Assembly (NCBI RefSeq): GCF_000389635.1
Contig: NC_021182.1
Coordinates: 4,257,925 to 4,321,924, forward strand
DNA length: 64,000 nt
Direction: 5' to 3'
From: Clostridium pasteurianum BC1
GTDB taxonomy: Bacteria; Bacillota; Clostridia; Clostridiales; Clostridiaceae
A program made the position numbers and the translations under genes. Positions 46,399 through 55,159 of the stretch are shown in pieces. Position 1 is the stretch's first letter; each line of letters begins with the position of its first letter. A model generated the notes under the pieces. The model was not told the DNA's origin. It ran no database searches and saw only the letters and a list, made by a program, of their open reading frames with translations.

Positions 46399-46627
46399 AG
46401 CCATATATTCATATGTGAATGATAAATTGTTTTCTTATAACTGATTGAAAATTTTAATATATAAATTACAATTAACATTGTACATTTATTCATTAACAAT
46501 TAAATATATCTAAATAAAATAAATATGATTTATTGCAGGATATATGTTTATTATTATAAATAAAAGAGTTAACTTAATACATAATTATAGTTCTTATTTA
46601 GATGATTTTGATTTATAAATTGATTCA

Positions 46628-46710
46628 AAAAAGGCTTTGAATAAACTTACTATTTTGTGTTTAATACAAAAAGTATTTTATTCAAAGCCTCTGGTTTTCC
46701 AGTGAACTAA
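46628..46710 (-). promoter_or_regulatory. Leader attenuator, copy 11 (first of a tandem pair)
   Basis: Near-identical to copy 10: AGTT, CA, CTGG, AAAA, CCAG, A, GGCT, then GGCTTTGAATA stem and TTTTTTGAATC. It lies directly downstream of the promoter, about 230 bases upstream of copy 10. The bases between are AT-rich without a gene. Confidence 0.8.
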
Positions 46711-46739
46711 AAAACATATTATACATATTTAATTAGTTA

Positions 46740-46768
46740 AATATATCATTATATGAAATGCTTGTCAA
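46740..46768 (-). promoter_or_regulatory. Promoter of the second nitrogenase-like operon
   Basis: TTGACA (46763-46768), 17-base spacer, TATATT (46740-46745) on the minus strand. Downstream sequence is only a weak match to the operator-like box. Confidence 0.65.
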
Positions 46769-46822
46769 TCATTTCACAAAATAAATATTTACTATCATTT
46801 CGCTTTCTAGATTAAAATATTT

Positions 46823-46896
46823 TTTATCCAATGACTAGTCCATGTATAATTCATCTAAACAAGTGGGAATACAAACTCCACTAGGCAAGATTCACC
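46823..46896 (+). repeat. Dispersed repeat with internal deletion
   Basis: TTTATCCAATGACTAGTCCA jumps directly to ATAATTCATCTAAAC and the terminal hairpin AGTGGGAATACAAACTCCACT. The middle of the family element is gone. It abuts a truncated glycosyltransferase gene. Confidence 0.55.
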
Positions 46897-47135
46897 ACAT
46901 AATTCATCAATTTATTGATGCCAGTTTCCTCACCCTTATTATGCTTCATTTTTAAGGGATTTGATTCTCCACTGTAACTTTTAAATACAGCACCTGCTTT
47001 TTCAATTTTTTCTCTAAATTCTTCTGAAGAAAAATATATAACTTCATTTCCCTGGTTCACTAATTCATTTACCAATCCCAATGTTGGATTAACATGACCA
47101 TAGGCTGAAATATTTTAAAAAAGTATCTTTGACAT
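46881..47135 (-). pseudogene. Truncated MGT-type UDP-glycosyltransferase
   Basis: ATG 47135 after GAGGGATGTG opens MSKILF, then a stop, and the frame goes on as NISAYGHVNPTLGLVNELVN and on to VFKSYSGESNPLK. This is the N-terminus of a macrolide-type glycosyltransferase, ended by the dispersed repeat at 46823. It lost its catalytic and sugar-binding parts. Confidence 0.7.
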
Positions 47136-47151
47136 AAGTTCACATCCCTCT

Positions 47152-48480
47152 CTATATATCATCTAAACTAAATGTTTCTGGCGTTGTATAATCAACTTTT
47201 AATTCACGTAAATAGGTCATATTATCTCTTTCCTCTGTGACATTGTAAGAAATGGCCACTTCTATACCAGTATCTTTTAAATACTTAATTTTCTCTGGTT
47301 GAAATTGAAGAAAGTCATAGTCTCTATTTTCTTCATAATCTTCTATTCCATTTTTATGAAATGCCAAAATTGCCTTTGAAATATCTTTTCCAAATACCTT
47401 AGCCGTCTTTAAATAGTAATCTCTATTTGAAAAAATTATATTTTTCCATGCAGCTTTAGAAATTGTATTCTGTCTATATATCTGACCAGTATGCTTATTT
47501 TCCAGTGAACAGTAGTGTGCACCTAATTTCAAATGATTGTCCAATATAAATTCTAACAATTTTAAACTTAAAAGTTCACTTCCAGATACAGCTAACCCAC
47601 CAGAATACCAGTAATTATAAAGTACTTTGAAATGTGGATATTTTAGCTTAAATCCTCTCTTTGCATATTCTTCCACATTGTTGTAGGGAAAGCAAAACTC
47701 TAAAAGATTTATTCCATCTACTTTTAATTTTTCTAAATCAAATATTAATTGCTTCATTTCTTCAAAGGTTCCCGGAATAGCAGGCATTTCTACAACTACT
47801 TTAGGTATATACTGGCGGGCAATAGCTATTTTTTTCAATACTGTTTTATGTAATTCTAAACTATCTTCTAATTTAATACTAAAACGTATTTCTTTTAATC
47901 CTGCTTCATCCAATTCCTCAGCAAGTTTTTCATCCAATAAATCACCAGAAGTATATAATCTTGTATGTACATTTTTCATGTAATTTTTAATATATTTAAA
48001 ATACTCAACAGTGTCTTCTTTATGTAAAAGTGGTTCACCTCCGGAAAGAGCTATATAACTAATATCTTTTTCTGTTTTTATGATATCTTTTAATTGTGAT
48101 TTCCAATCTTTTTTACTATTATTAAATAACTCATAATCTTCCTGATTTGAATTAAAACAATAATAGCAATTTCTATGGCACATTAAGGAAATATATGTGG
48201 TTACACTTCCAATACTTTTAGCACAAGCCTCACATGCAGGGGATATAAAATTATTATAAATACTTTTATCATCATTGCGAAAAATAGCTTGTTTTTGTTT
48301 TAGGCGATTTAATACTTCTTTTGTCTCTATGCTTGTCTTCGGATTTTTATCAAAAGAAATTCCGTATTGTTCAACCTGCTGAATAAAATTCCTTGAAATA
48401 TCTAGGTAAAAGGATGCGTATTCTTTAAATATTGGATTTTTCACTACTTTTATTGTATCCTCATTAATATCTGTTAACAT
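47152..48480 (-). CDS. Radical SAM protein, unknown substrate
   Basis: 442 residues. The SAM-cluster motif CHRNCYYC (Cys101, Cys105, Cys108) sits in YISLMCHRNCYYCFN, with a GGEPLLHKEDT segment later. A CEAC pair just before it (Cys83, Cys86) could help bind metal. The N-terminal 80 residues are helical and not typical. The C-terminal half has a single CSLEN-type cysteine and no clear SPASM set. It precedes the broken glycosyltransferase by 16 bases. It lies between the nitrogenase-like and Mo-reductase regions but has neither operator-like box nor attenuator. Confidence 0.8.
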   Translation of the reverse strand: MLTDINEDTIKVVKNPIFKEYASFYLDISRNFIQQVEQYGISFDKNPKTSIETKEVLNRLKQKQAIFRNDDKSIYNNFISPACEACAKSIGSVTTYISLMCHRNCYYCFNSNQEDYELFNNSKKDWKSQLKDIIKTEKDISYIALSGGEPLLHKEDTVEYFKYIKNYMKNVHTRLYTSGDLLDEKLAEELDEAGLKEIRFSIKLEDSLELHKTVLKKIAIARQYIPKVVVEMPAIPGTFEEMKQLIFDLEKLKVDGINLLEFCFPYNNVEEYAKRGFKLKYPHFKVLYNYWYSGGLAVSGSELLSLKLLEFILDNHLKLGAHYCSLENKHTGQIYRQNTISKAAWKNIIFSNRDYYLKTAKVFGKDISKAILAFHKNGIEDYEENRDYDFLQFQPEKIKYLKDTGIEVAISYNVTEERDNMTYLRELKVDYTTPETFSLDDI

Positions 48481-48764
48481 AAAATCTCCCCCTTTTATTT
48501 TTAAATTACCCTGCCTAAGTTAAACTTTAAAATCTAATATATAGAATCTCTATTATACTTTAAGTGAATTATAAGTGAATTATTTAGGTGAAGTCAATAA
48601 ATAGAAAAACTATTGCTATTACAAAATGGATCTATCTTATTTTTTACATTTTATTTTCACTAATTTAAAATCAATATATAATCTATTGTAAAATATCAGA
48701 TATGGTTTATATATTTTCAAAATCTATAAATTTTAAGTAAATGCTACCTTTTTTCATAATCATA

Positions 48765-48821
48765 TTGACATAAAATAAAAAAATAATGATAATATAGATA
48801 TATTAATCAAATAAGAATAAG
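48765..48821 (+). promoter_or_regulatory. Promoter with operator-like box (FMN-binding ferredoxin)
   Basis: TTGACA (48765-48770), 17-base spacer, GATAAT (48788-48793), then ATTAATCAAATAAGAATAAG. About 100 bases separate it from attenuator copy 12. Confidence 0.65.
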
Positions 48822-48918
48822 GCATAAGATACAAAATAGACTTTTATACTAGCTAGTTATTTTTTGAAGATGCCTAATAGACTTTCATATACAGAATATT
48901 AATATGAAATTGTAATTA

Positions 48919-48985
48919 TGGTTGACTAGAAATACTAGAGGCTAATTTTTTCTTAAAACAAATTGAGAAAAAATTGGCCTTTTTA
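48919..48985 (+). promoter_or_regulatory. Leader attenuator, copy 12
   Basis: TGGTT, GA, CTAG, loop AAATA, CTAG, A, GGCTA, then GGCTAATTTTTTC terminator stem with GAAAAAATTGGCC and TTTTT. The outer helix uses G-U pairs. Confidence 0.8.
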
Positions 48986-49067
48986 TATTGTTTAAATTAA
49001 TCAAAAATTAATGTTTACACAATTTTGTAAACAGTTAAACATAATTATTTTAAAAGGAGTTGTAAAC

Positions 49068-50243
49068 ATGTCAAAAAAAATAAAGGAAATACAAATTTTC
49101 AGGCATATCATGCAGATAATCTTATTTTTTCTTTTACCCGGTATATACATATTGGCCTTCAGTGAATTAAAATCAATTTTTCAAATGATTATTAAAGGAA
49201 ACTTTAATCTTATTCAGGCTCTTCCAGGATTAATGGAATTTACAGTAGCAATTATTTTTACTATTTTAATGGGAAGATTTTTCTGTGGATGGTTTTGTGC
49301 TTTCGGCAGCTTTAATGATTGGATTCACATTGCGTCAAGAAAAATATTCAAAATTAATTTTAAAGTTAGTGAAAAACTTGATTCCATACTAAAGTATGTA
49401 AAATATGGAATATTAGCTTTAATTCTAATTTTCACATTTGCTGGTGGAAATAATATTTTAAATGGTGCAAGTCCCTGGGATGCCTTTGCACAGATAACTA
49501 ATTTTTCAACTGTGTTGTCCACTCTAGCTATAGGCCTTATACTTTTAATTTTAATACTCATAGGAGATATTTTTATTGAAAGATTTTTTTGCAGATATTT
49601 ATGTCCCCTAGGTGCTGTGTTTTCTTTAATATCTAAAATAAGCATATTAAAAATCAATAAACCAACTGAGAAATGCGGCGATTGCAGAATATGTACAAAT
49701 AATTGTTCAATGGGTTTAAAACTTTATAGTGTAAATAGTGTTCGTGGAGGTGAATGTATAAATTGCTTAAGGTGTGTAGAAACCTGTCATAGAAGAAATC
49801 CTCACGTAAATATACTAAATACAGAAGTTAATTCAGCAACCGCAAGCTCTTTTGTTGTAGCTATTTTTGCTGGTATATATGGCTTAACTAATTTTGGAAG
49901 TTCAATCTCAATTCAGAAAGGATTGGCTTCTTCAAATGTAGCAATCTCTAGTAATGTTTCACAGGGAATCAAATATAAAGATGGAGATTACATAGGAACA
50001 GGTATAGGCTTTAACGGTGGTACAACAAAAGTTTCTGTTAATATAAAAGACGGTAAAATTGATACTATTAAAACAGTATCAACTGAAGATACTCCAGACT
50101 TTTATAAAAACGTGGAAAATACTATACCTAATAAAATAATTTTAGCTCAATCAACAAATTCAGTTGATACTGTATCTGGAGCAACTTATAGCAGCAAAGG
50201 TCTTATTAATGCAACTCAAAATGCATTAAATAAAGCTAAGTAA
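49068..50243 (+). CDS. NosR/NapH-like membrane ferredoxin with FMN-binding domain
   Basis: 391 residues from ATG 49068 after AAAAGGAG. Five or so membrane segments with CGWFCAFGSFNDW and CRYLCPLGAVFSL motifs, then 4Fe-4S pairs CGDCRICTNNCSMG and CINCLRCVETCHRRNP. An FMN_bind domain of about 90 residues ends the chain; SGATYSS is the motif for threonine-linked FMN. The domain follows a membrane segment, so it probably faces outward. Such proteins move electrons across the membrane to exported reductases, which fits the Tat-exported Mo enzyme in the same regulon. Monocistronic, terminator at 50338. Confidence 0.88.
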   Translation: MSKKIKEIQIFRHIMQIILFFLLPGIYILAFSELKSIFQMIIKGNFNLIQALPGLMEFTVAIIFTILMGRFFCGWFCAFGSFNDWIHIASRKIFKINFKVSEKLDSILKYVKYGILALILIFTFAGGNNILNGASPWDAFAQITNFSTVLSTLAIGLILLILILIGDIFIERFFCRYLCPLGAVFSLISKISILKINKPTEKCGDCRICTNNCSMGLKLYSVNSVRGGECINCLRCVETCHRRNPHVNILNTEVNSATASSFVVAIFAGIYGLTNFGSSISIQKGLASSNVAISSNVSQGIKYKDGDYIGTGIGFNGGTTKVSVNIKDGKIDTIKTVSTEDTPDFYKNVENTIPNKIILAQSTNSVDTVSGATYSSKGLINATQNALNKAK

Positions 50244-50337
50244 AGCTGATTAAAAAGCTGTAAAAAGGAACTGTATCAAGAGGAATAAATGTTCGTTAAA
50301 TTTTAAGAATTATTTTTAGTAGGAAAAAAGTTAAAAT

Positions 50338-50380
50338 GGTGTCTCACAATGTACTTTTATACTTTGTGAGACACCTTATT
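50338..50380 (+). terminator. Terminator of the FMN-binding ferredoxin gene
   Basis: GGTGTCTCACAA pairs with TTGTGAGACACC, followed by TTATTTTTTCC. Same family as the hairpins at 38450 and 56590. Confidence 0.8.
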
Positions 50381-50438
50381 TTTTCCATGAAGGCTGCTTT
50401 AAGTTTATGAATTCAAAAAAAACTTCAGTAGCATTCTA

Positions 50439-50870
50439 TCACAGCAATTGAATTTCATCCCCTGATTCTATCCACCCATTCCTTAGTACCCTTGCAAATA
50501 TAACTTCTTTTGACATAGTACAAGTGTCTACTAAATTTCTTATTTTACATCCTTTATAGCATTCCTTACCTATCTGAGTAATTTCTAAAACAACTTCTCC
50601 AATCTTAAGATTTTCCCCCACAGAAAGTTCATCAAAAGCTACTCCCTCACTAGTAAGATTTTCCACAAATTTAACATTGCAAAATCCCTTTAATTTTAAT
50701 TGCTTCATCTTATCTATACTCTCTTGTCCAAGTAAACTTACCTGTCTGGGCCCACTTCCAGCATGGGCATCTCCCAATAAGCCATAATCAACTTTAAAAT
50801 ATCCCTTTTCAATAGCATGTTTTGCAGTTCCCTTTTTCTCACTTATATTTAATGCAACAATCCTAGCCAT
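50439..50870 (-). CDS. MOSC-domain protein
   Basis: 143 residues, a stand-alone MOSC domain as found in the C-terminus of molybdenum cofactor sulfurases. VDYGLLGDAHAGSGPRQVSLL and the conserved cysteine in GKECYKGCKI are typical. It binds or modifies Moco in the cytoplasm, possibly by sulfur transfer. ATG follows AAAGGGGG. It lies after the two moeA genes, from which it is separated by about 120 bases, so it may be read from the same unit. Confidence 0.85.
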   Translation of the reverse strand: MARIVALNISEKKGTAKHAIEKGYFKVDYGLLGDAHAGSGPRQVSLLGQESIDKMKQLKLKGFCNVKFVENLTSEGVAFDELSVGENLKIGEVVLEITQIGKECYKGCKIRNLVDTCTMSKEVIFARVLRNGWIESGDEIQLL

Positions 50871-50993
50871 TACTCATCCCCCTTTAAAGTTAACTATCTA
50901 TCTTTTACAATGTCATATATTCTGCTTCATTTAGTCCCATAACAAAGCTTTAAAACTGAATATTAAATCTCTCTCATTAATTACTGCTTAACT

Positions 50994-52970
50994 TTAAACT
51001 TTATCAACGGCTTTTAGAGGAATATCTTTATCTATTTCTTTTACAGAAATTAACTTTTCATCATTACATGTTATTATCTTCCCAATACTTGAATAATCAT
51101 AGCCCCCAAGCCTATCCAGCTCTTTTAGAAATATATCACTTTTCATAACATTAATTAATTCTTTAATAGTTTCCATTTTCAAATATTCCTCAGGTACTGC
51201 AAAATCATATTCTTCATTGCACACTGCAATAAAGTCAAGACCCATCATTTCCGCTGCTGAATATACTCCAAGGCCGCAATCTACATCTCCACTGGCTACT
51301 GCTGCGGCTACAGACAGATGAGTAAATTCTTCTCTTTCATATCCATTAATATCATTTGGGGAAATATTTAATTTTTTTAAATAATAGTCTAACAGCAGCC
51401 TTGTGCCTGCCCCTCTTTGTCTATTTACAAAACGTATACCTTCTTTTGATATGTCTGAAATTTCTCTAAGTGATAATGGGTTGCCCTTTTGAACCATAAG
51501 CCCTTGAATTCTATTTACTACCTTTATTAGAGCTATATTCTTATCTTTTAAATATTTATTAATGTAACACACATTGTACTCACCGCTTTCCATATCCAAT
51601 AGATGGATTGGGGCAATATGGGTTTCTCCATTTTTCAGTGCCATTATGCCTCCCATACTTCCAGTATGAGCAGATGATAAATAATAATCAGGATTCTTTA
51701 CATGAAGTAGGTCAGAAAGTACGTCTAAAATAGGATCATGGCTGCCTATGCAAACAATTGTATTTTTAATTTCATCTATATTTTTCATAAGGCTTATTTG
51801 TACCTTAGTTCCAGCCTCAATGCCCTCTACATTTTGTGGAATTTCCAATATTCCATCTGCCCTTACAAGAGACATAGTAGCCCCCGCCCCTCTTGAAAGC
51901 GGTGTGGCAATGAGCTTATTTCCCACATATCCAAGTTTCATTCTCACAAATTCTAAATACTTTAGAGAAGACATAACTCTTCTTGATAGGGTAGCTTCTA
52001 GTTTTTGTACTTTTTCAGATTTCTTTCCCTGATATCCTTCTATAATTACTTTAAGGACCTTATCCATTATAAAATAAGCAGAAACCGGATATCCTGGTAT
52101 TCCAAGAACTGGCTTGTTTTCAACCTTTCCCATAACAACTGGTTTACCTGGTTTTATAGATACACCGTGTATATAAACTTCCCCTAAATCCGAAATCACA
52201 TCACTGGTATAGTCCTCTCTACCCGCAGAAGAACCTGCATTTATTATGACTATGTCACATTCTGAAACAGCTTTTTCTAAAACAGTTTTTAAAATTTCAT
52301 AATTATCCTTTACTATTCCATATCTTTTTGGTATTCCTCCATATTGAAGAATTTGTGCACTAAATACTCTTGAGTTAAAATCAATTATATCACCGGTCTT
52401 AAGACTGCTGCCTGGATCTACAAGCTCGGTACCAGTTGGAATAATACCTATTAAAGGCTTTTTATAAACTTTAATAGTATTTACTCCTCCAGCTAACATT
52501 GCCCCTATATCTACCGGTCTTATAACATGGCCGGAAGGTACAATAAGCTGATTCTCAACTATATCTTCACCTAGTGGCCTTATGTGCTGCCAGGGTGCTG
52601 CGCTTTTATATATTTGAATTTTATCTTTATAAATTTTAACTGTATCCTCAACCATTATTACACAATCATATTCTCTCGGAATTGGATCTCCCGTATCTAC
52701 CACTAAATAGTCCTTGCCTTCCTCTAGTATAATAGAATTCTTTTCAGAGGCCCCTATAGTCTTTAAGCTTTGAAGAGCAATTCCATCCATAGCAGAACAG
52801 TTATAGAAGGGCGAAGATATTTTTGAATAAACTGCTTCCGAAGTGACCCTTCCTAAAGCTTCCTCTGTACTTAATAATTCCTTATTTAAAAATGAATGCT
52901 CTATTTTTCCCAAATATTCACTTAAGGCTTCTTTTAACTCATAATTTGACAGATATACTTTTTGCACCAT
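50994..52970 (-). CDS. MoeA fused to a periplasmic-binding-protein-like domain
   Basis: 658 residues from ATG 52970, four bases after AGAGGTGAT; a GTG at 52979 is the alternative. Residues 1-400 are MoeA-like (SAMDGIA; PTGTELVDPG; NAGSSAGREDYTSDV; GKPVVMG). Residues about 410-640 form a PBP-like domain as in ModE/LysR-type sensors (CIGSHDPILDVLSDLL; NRQRGAGTRLLLDYYL; DCGLGVYSAAEM). MoeA inserts molybdate into adenylated molybdopterin; the extra domain may sense molybdate or tungstate. The start overlaps the end of the upstream moeA, so the two are co-translated. This fusion is known in clostridia and archaea. Confidence 0.9.
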   Translation of the reverse strand: MVQKVYLSNYELKEALSEYLGKIEHSFLNKELLSTEEALGRVTSEAVYSKISSPFYNCSAMDGIALQSLKTIGASEKNSIILEEGKDYLVVDTGDPIPREYDCVIMVEDTVKIYKDKIQIYKSAAPWQHIRPLGEDIVENQLIVPSGHVIRPVDIGAMLAGGVNTIKVYKKPLIGIIPTGTELVDPGSSLKTGDIIDFNSRVFSAQILQYGGIPKRYGIVKDNYEILKTVLEKAVSECDIVIINAGSSAGREDYTSDVISDLGEVYIHGVSIKPGKPVVMGKVENKPVLGIPGYPVSAYFIMDKVLKVIIEGYQGKKSEKVQKLEATLSRRVMSSLKYLEFVRMKLGYVGNKLIATPLSRGAGATMSLVRADGILEIPQNVEGIEAGTKVQISLMKNIDEIKNTIVCIGSHDPILDVLSDLLHVKNPDYYLSSAHTGSMGGIMALKNGETHIAPIHLLDMESGEYNVCYINKYLKDKNIALIKVVNRIQGLMVQKGNPLSLREISDISKEGIRFVNRQRGAGTRLLLDYYLKKLNISPNDINGYEREEFTHLSVAAAVASGDVDCGLGVYSAAEMMGLDFIAVCNEEYDFAVPEEYLKMETIKELINVMKSDIFLKELDRLGGYDYSSIGKIITCNDEKLISVKEIDKDIPLKAVDKV

Positions 52971-52975
52971 ACTAA

Positions 52976-54208
52976 TCACCTCTGAAATTTATAAACATAT
53001 ACTTTTTCATGTTCATAAATTCCTTCCACATTTTTATTAATTTTTATGTAACCCCATGCCTTTGTAAATCCACTGATAGCCGCTGATTTAGTAAGAATGG
53101 GCGTAGCTATGTATTCTTCTCCTATTCTGTTAATAGTAACTGGAAGGTATTCTTCTCTTCCTTTAGCTTTATGATAATTCATGCTAAATTTGCATGGAAT
53201 AGGATAGTCTACATCTTCAAATCCCATCATTGCATGCAGAAGATATCTAACTAATGTTCTGTAAACTACAGCACAGGAAAGTGGATGACCTGGAAGTCCA
53301 AATATAGGCTTATCTTTTATTTTTCCTAGTATAGTTGGCTTCCCTGGCTTTATAGATATTCCATGAAAAAGTATTCCAGGGTTTCCAAGTTCATCAATAA
53401 CCTTTGCAGTTTCATCTTTTTTTCCTACAGAACTACCTCCAGATACCAGAACTAAATCGCATTCATTTACGGCCTTTTTAACAGTTGTAAATAATTCTTC
53501 ATAATTATCTTTAATGACCCCATATAATATAGGTTGTCCACCATCTTCAATAACCGAAGAATAAATAAGATAGGAGTTAATATCTCTAATTTCACCAGGC
53601 TGCGGCTGCTTTTCAGGAGATACAATTTCATCTCCTGTGGAAATTATACCAACTTTCGGTTTGCGAAATACTGGTACTTTAGTAATTCCTAAACTAGATA
53701 ACATACTTATGCTATAAGGTCTCAGCAGTGTTCCCTGTTTAAGCACAGTTTCTCCTAGTTCTACATCTTCATCTTCATTCAATACATTCTCTCCAAAGGA
53801 AATAGACTTATTGGCAAGTACAGTAGCATCATCCATTTTATCAATGTATTCTATCATAATAACACTATCAGTACCTTCAGGAAGCATTCCTCCAGTTGGT
53901 ATATACATACATTCACCTGGAAACTCTAGTGATTTAACAGGCATTTTGCCCATTTTAACTTCTCCTTTTAAATCAAGCATGGAAGGCATGCTTTCACTGG
54001 CACCTTGAAGATCTCTAAACTTAACAGCATATCCATCTACCATGGATCTTTTAAAGCCCGGAATGTTTAAAGGTGATACAATGTCCCTAGATAATACTCT
54101 ACCATTGCATTCTTTAATATCTATTAATTCTGTTTTTAAATTTAACTTAAAATCGCAGTTTATAATATCTTTTGCTTCCTCTACAGATACTACATTATAA
54201 AAATTCAT
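52976..54208 (-). CDS. moeA: Molybdopterin molybdenumtransferase MoeA
   Basis: 410 residues from ATG 54208, after AGGGGAGA; the ATG at 54229 lies upstream of that site. RSMVDGYAVKF, GISTGDEIVSP, GGSSVGKKDETAKV and GKPTILGKIKDKPIFGLPGHP match all MoeA signatures, and the C-terminal domain IV is present. It completes molybdenum insertion with the fused paralogue downstream. It is the first gene of a unit with promoter, operator-like box and attenuator copy 13. The co-control with the Mo-reductase suggests cofactor is made when the enzyme is needed. Confidence 0.93.
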   Translation of the reverse strand: MNFYNVVSVEEAKDIINCDFKLNLKTELIDIKECNGRVLSRDIVSPLNIPGFKRSMVDGYAVKFRDLQGASESMPSMLDLKGEVKMGKMPVKSLEFPGECMYIPTGGMLPEGTDSVIMIEYIDKMDDATVLANKSISFGENVLNEDEDVELGETVLKQGTLLRPYSISMLSSLGITKVPVFRKPKVGIISTGDEIVSPEKQPQPGEIRDINSYLIYSSVIEDGGQPILYGVIKDNYEELFTTVKKAVNECDLVLVSGGSSVGKKDETAKVIDELGNPGILFHGISIKPGKPTILGKIKDKPIFGLPGHPLSCAVVYRTLVRYLLHAMMGFEDVDYPIPCKFSMNYHKAKGREEYLPVTINRIGEEYIATPILTKSAAISGFTKAWGYIKINKNVEGIYEHEKVYVYKFQR

Positions 54209-54287
54209 ATTCTCCCCTATCTTGTACATTAATAATTCTCATTCTTAAAAATTAATATACAATAAATTATATTTAAATTTTAAATAT

Positions 54288-54353
54288 ATTAAGAGACTAA
54301 TTTTTCTTAAATAAATTTAGGAAAAATTAGTCTCTAGTATTCTAGTCAACTAA
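54288..54353 (-). promoter_or_regulatory. Leader attenuator, copy 13
   Basis: Minus strand: TTAGTT, GA, CTAG, loop AATA, CTAG, A, GACTAA, then GACTAATTTTTCC terminator stem ending TCTCTTAAT. The outer helix reaches six pairs. Confidence 0.8.
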
Positions 54354-54397
54354 ATAATTGTTATAATTTCACTTTAACATTTTATAAGAATATAGCA

Positions 54398-54456
54398 TAT
54401 TATTCTTATGTGTTTAGTACGATATATATTATCACTATTTTTTCATATTATGTCAA
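54398..54456 (-). promoter_or_regulatory. Promoter with operator-like box (moeA)
   Basis: TTGACA (54451-54456), 17-base spacer, GATAAT (54428-54433) on the minus strand, then ACTAAACACATAAGAATAAT. Confidence 0.65.
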
Positions 54457-54591
54457 TATAATTTTAAGTAAATTCTTTATTTAAGATTATTTTATTATTC
54501 ACTTTCCATCCCGTCAAGAAAATTTAAAAAATATTTAAACCAGTATATTAGTATATAGTTTATATTTTTAACTTCAATCCTAAAAGCTAAA

Positions 54592-54718
54592 AGCGATTCA
54601 TGCAAAATCCAAGATTTTGCTTCTCTGCTTTCCTAAACGTATAGATAACAGCCACACGTCCCTGGGTAATTCATCTAAACTTAGTGAAAATACAAACTCC
54701 AACTAAGTAAGATCCATT
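54592..54718 (+). repeat. Dispersed structured repeat, 5'-truncated copy
   Basis: Starts AGCGATTCATGCAAAATC, runs through ATAACAGCCACACGTCCCTG and ends with an imperfect hairpin ACTTAGTGAAAATAC...TCCAACTAAGT. The opening segment with the pairing partner is missing. Confidence 0.55.
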
Positions 54719-54792
54719 TATAGAAAATTTTTGTAAATTTATAACTAAATAAAATAAATTTTAGATAAATGCCAGTTTTTCTTGCAATCGTA

Positions 54793-54850
54793 TTGACATA
54801 AGGCAAAAAAATAAGGATAATATAAATATATTAAACAAATAAGAATAATA
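54793..54850 (+). promoter_or_regulatory. Promoter with operator-like box (tat operon)
   Basis: TTGACA (54793-54798), 17-base spacer, GATAAT (54816-54821), then ATTAAACAAATAAGAATAAT. About 130 bases of leader separate it from attenuator copy 14. Confidence 0.65.
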
Positions 54851-54983
54851 TGGAATATATAAATTGCAATTTAAATTATTTATTTAATAAATAACAGTTA
54901 AATATTAAATATTTAACTGAATTAGATATTTTACATAAATACAATTTATTGCAATATATTAAAACAAAGTTGTAAAAATATTG

Positions 54984-55053
54984 TAGTTGACTAGAAAAAC
55001 TAGAGGCTAATTTTTTCTTAGAACAATTTAAGAGAAAATTAGCCTTTTATTTT
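54984..55053 (+). promoter_or_regulatory. Leader attenuator, copy 14
   Basis: TAGTT, GA, CTAG, loop AAAAA, CTAG, A, GGCTA, then GGCTAATTTTTTC stem with GAGAAAATTAGCC and TTTTATTTT. Confidence 0.8.
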
Positions 55054-55159
55054 ATTTAAATTCAATAGCTGCTAAAATATGTTTTTTAATGTTATCTTTA
55101 ATATTTATTTTTTGTTGATAAAAGTAATTTTTTTACATATAAAAAGGAGGAAAATTATT

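Noticed and set aside
46315-46710. Tandem leader elements as a CRISPR array
   Set aside because: Only two units, each a terminator with a transcript-oriented head, and no regular spacers.
48919-48985. Attenuator as an ANTAR-binding twin hairpin
   Set aside because: ANTAR targets have two hairpins with six-base loops; here there is one hairpin with a 4-5 base loop.
55079-55159. N-terminal extension of the first Tat gene
   Set aside because: The extra 27 codons precede a clear AAAGGAGGA site and lie directly after the attenuator; TatB/A-type proteins begin at the membrane helix.
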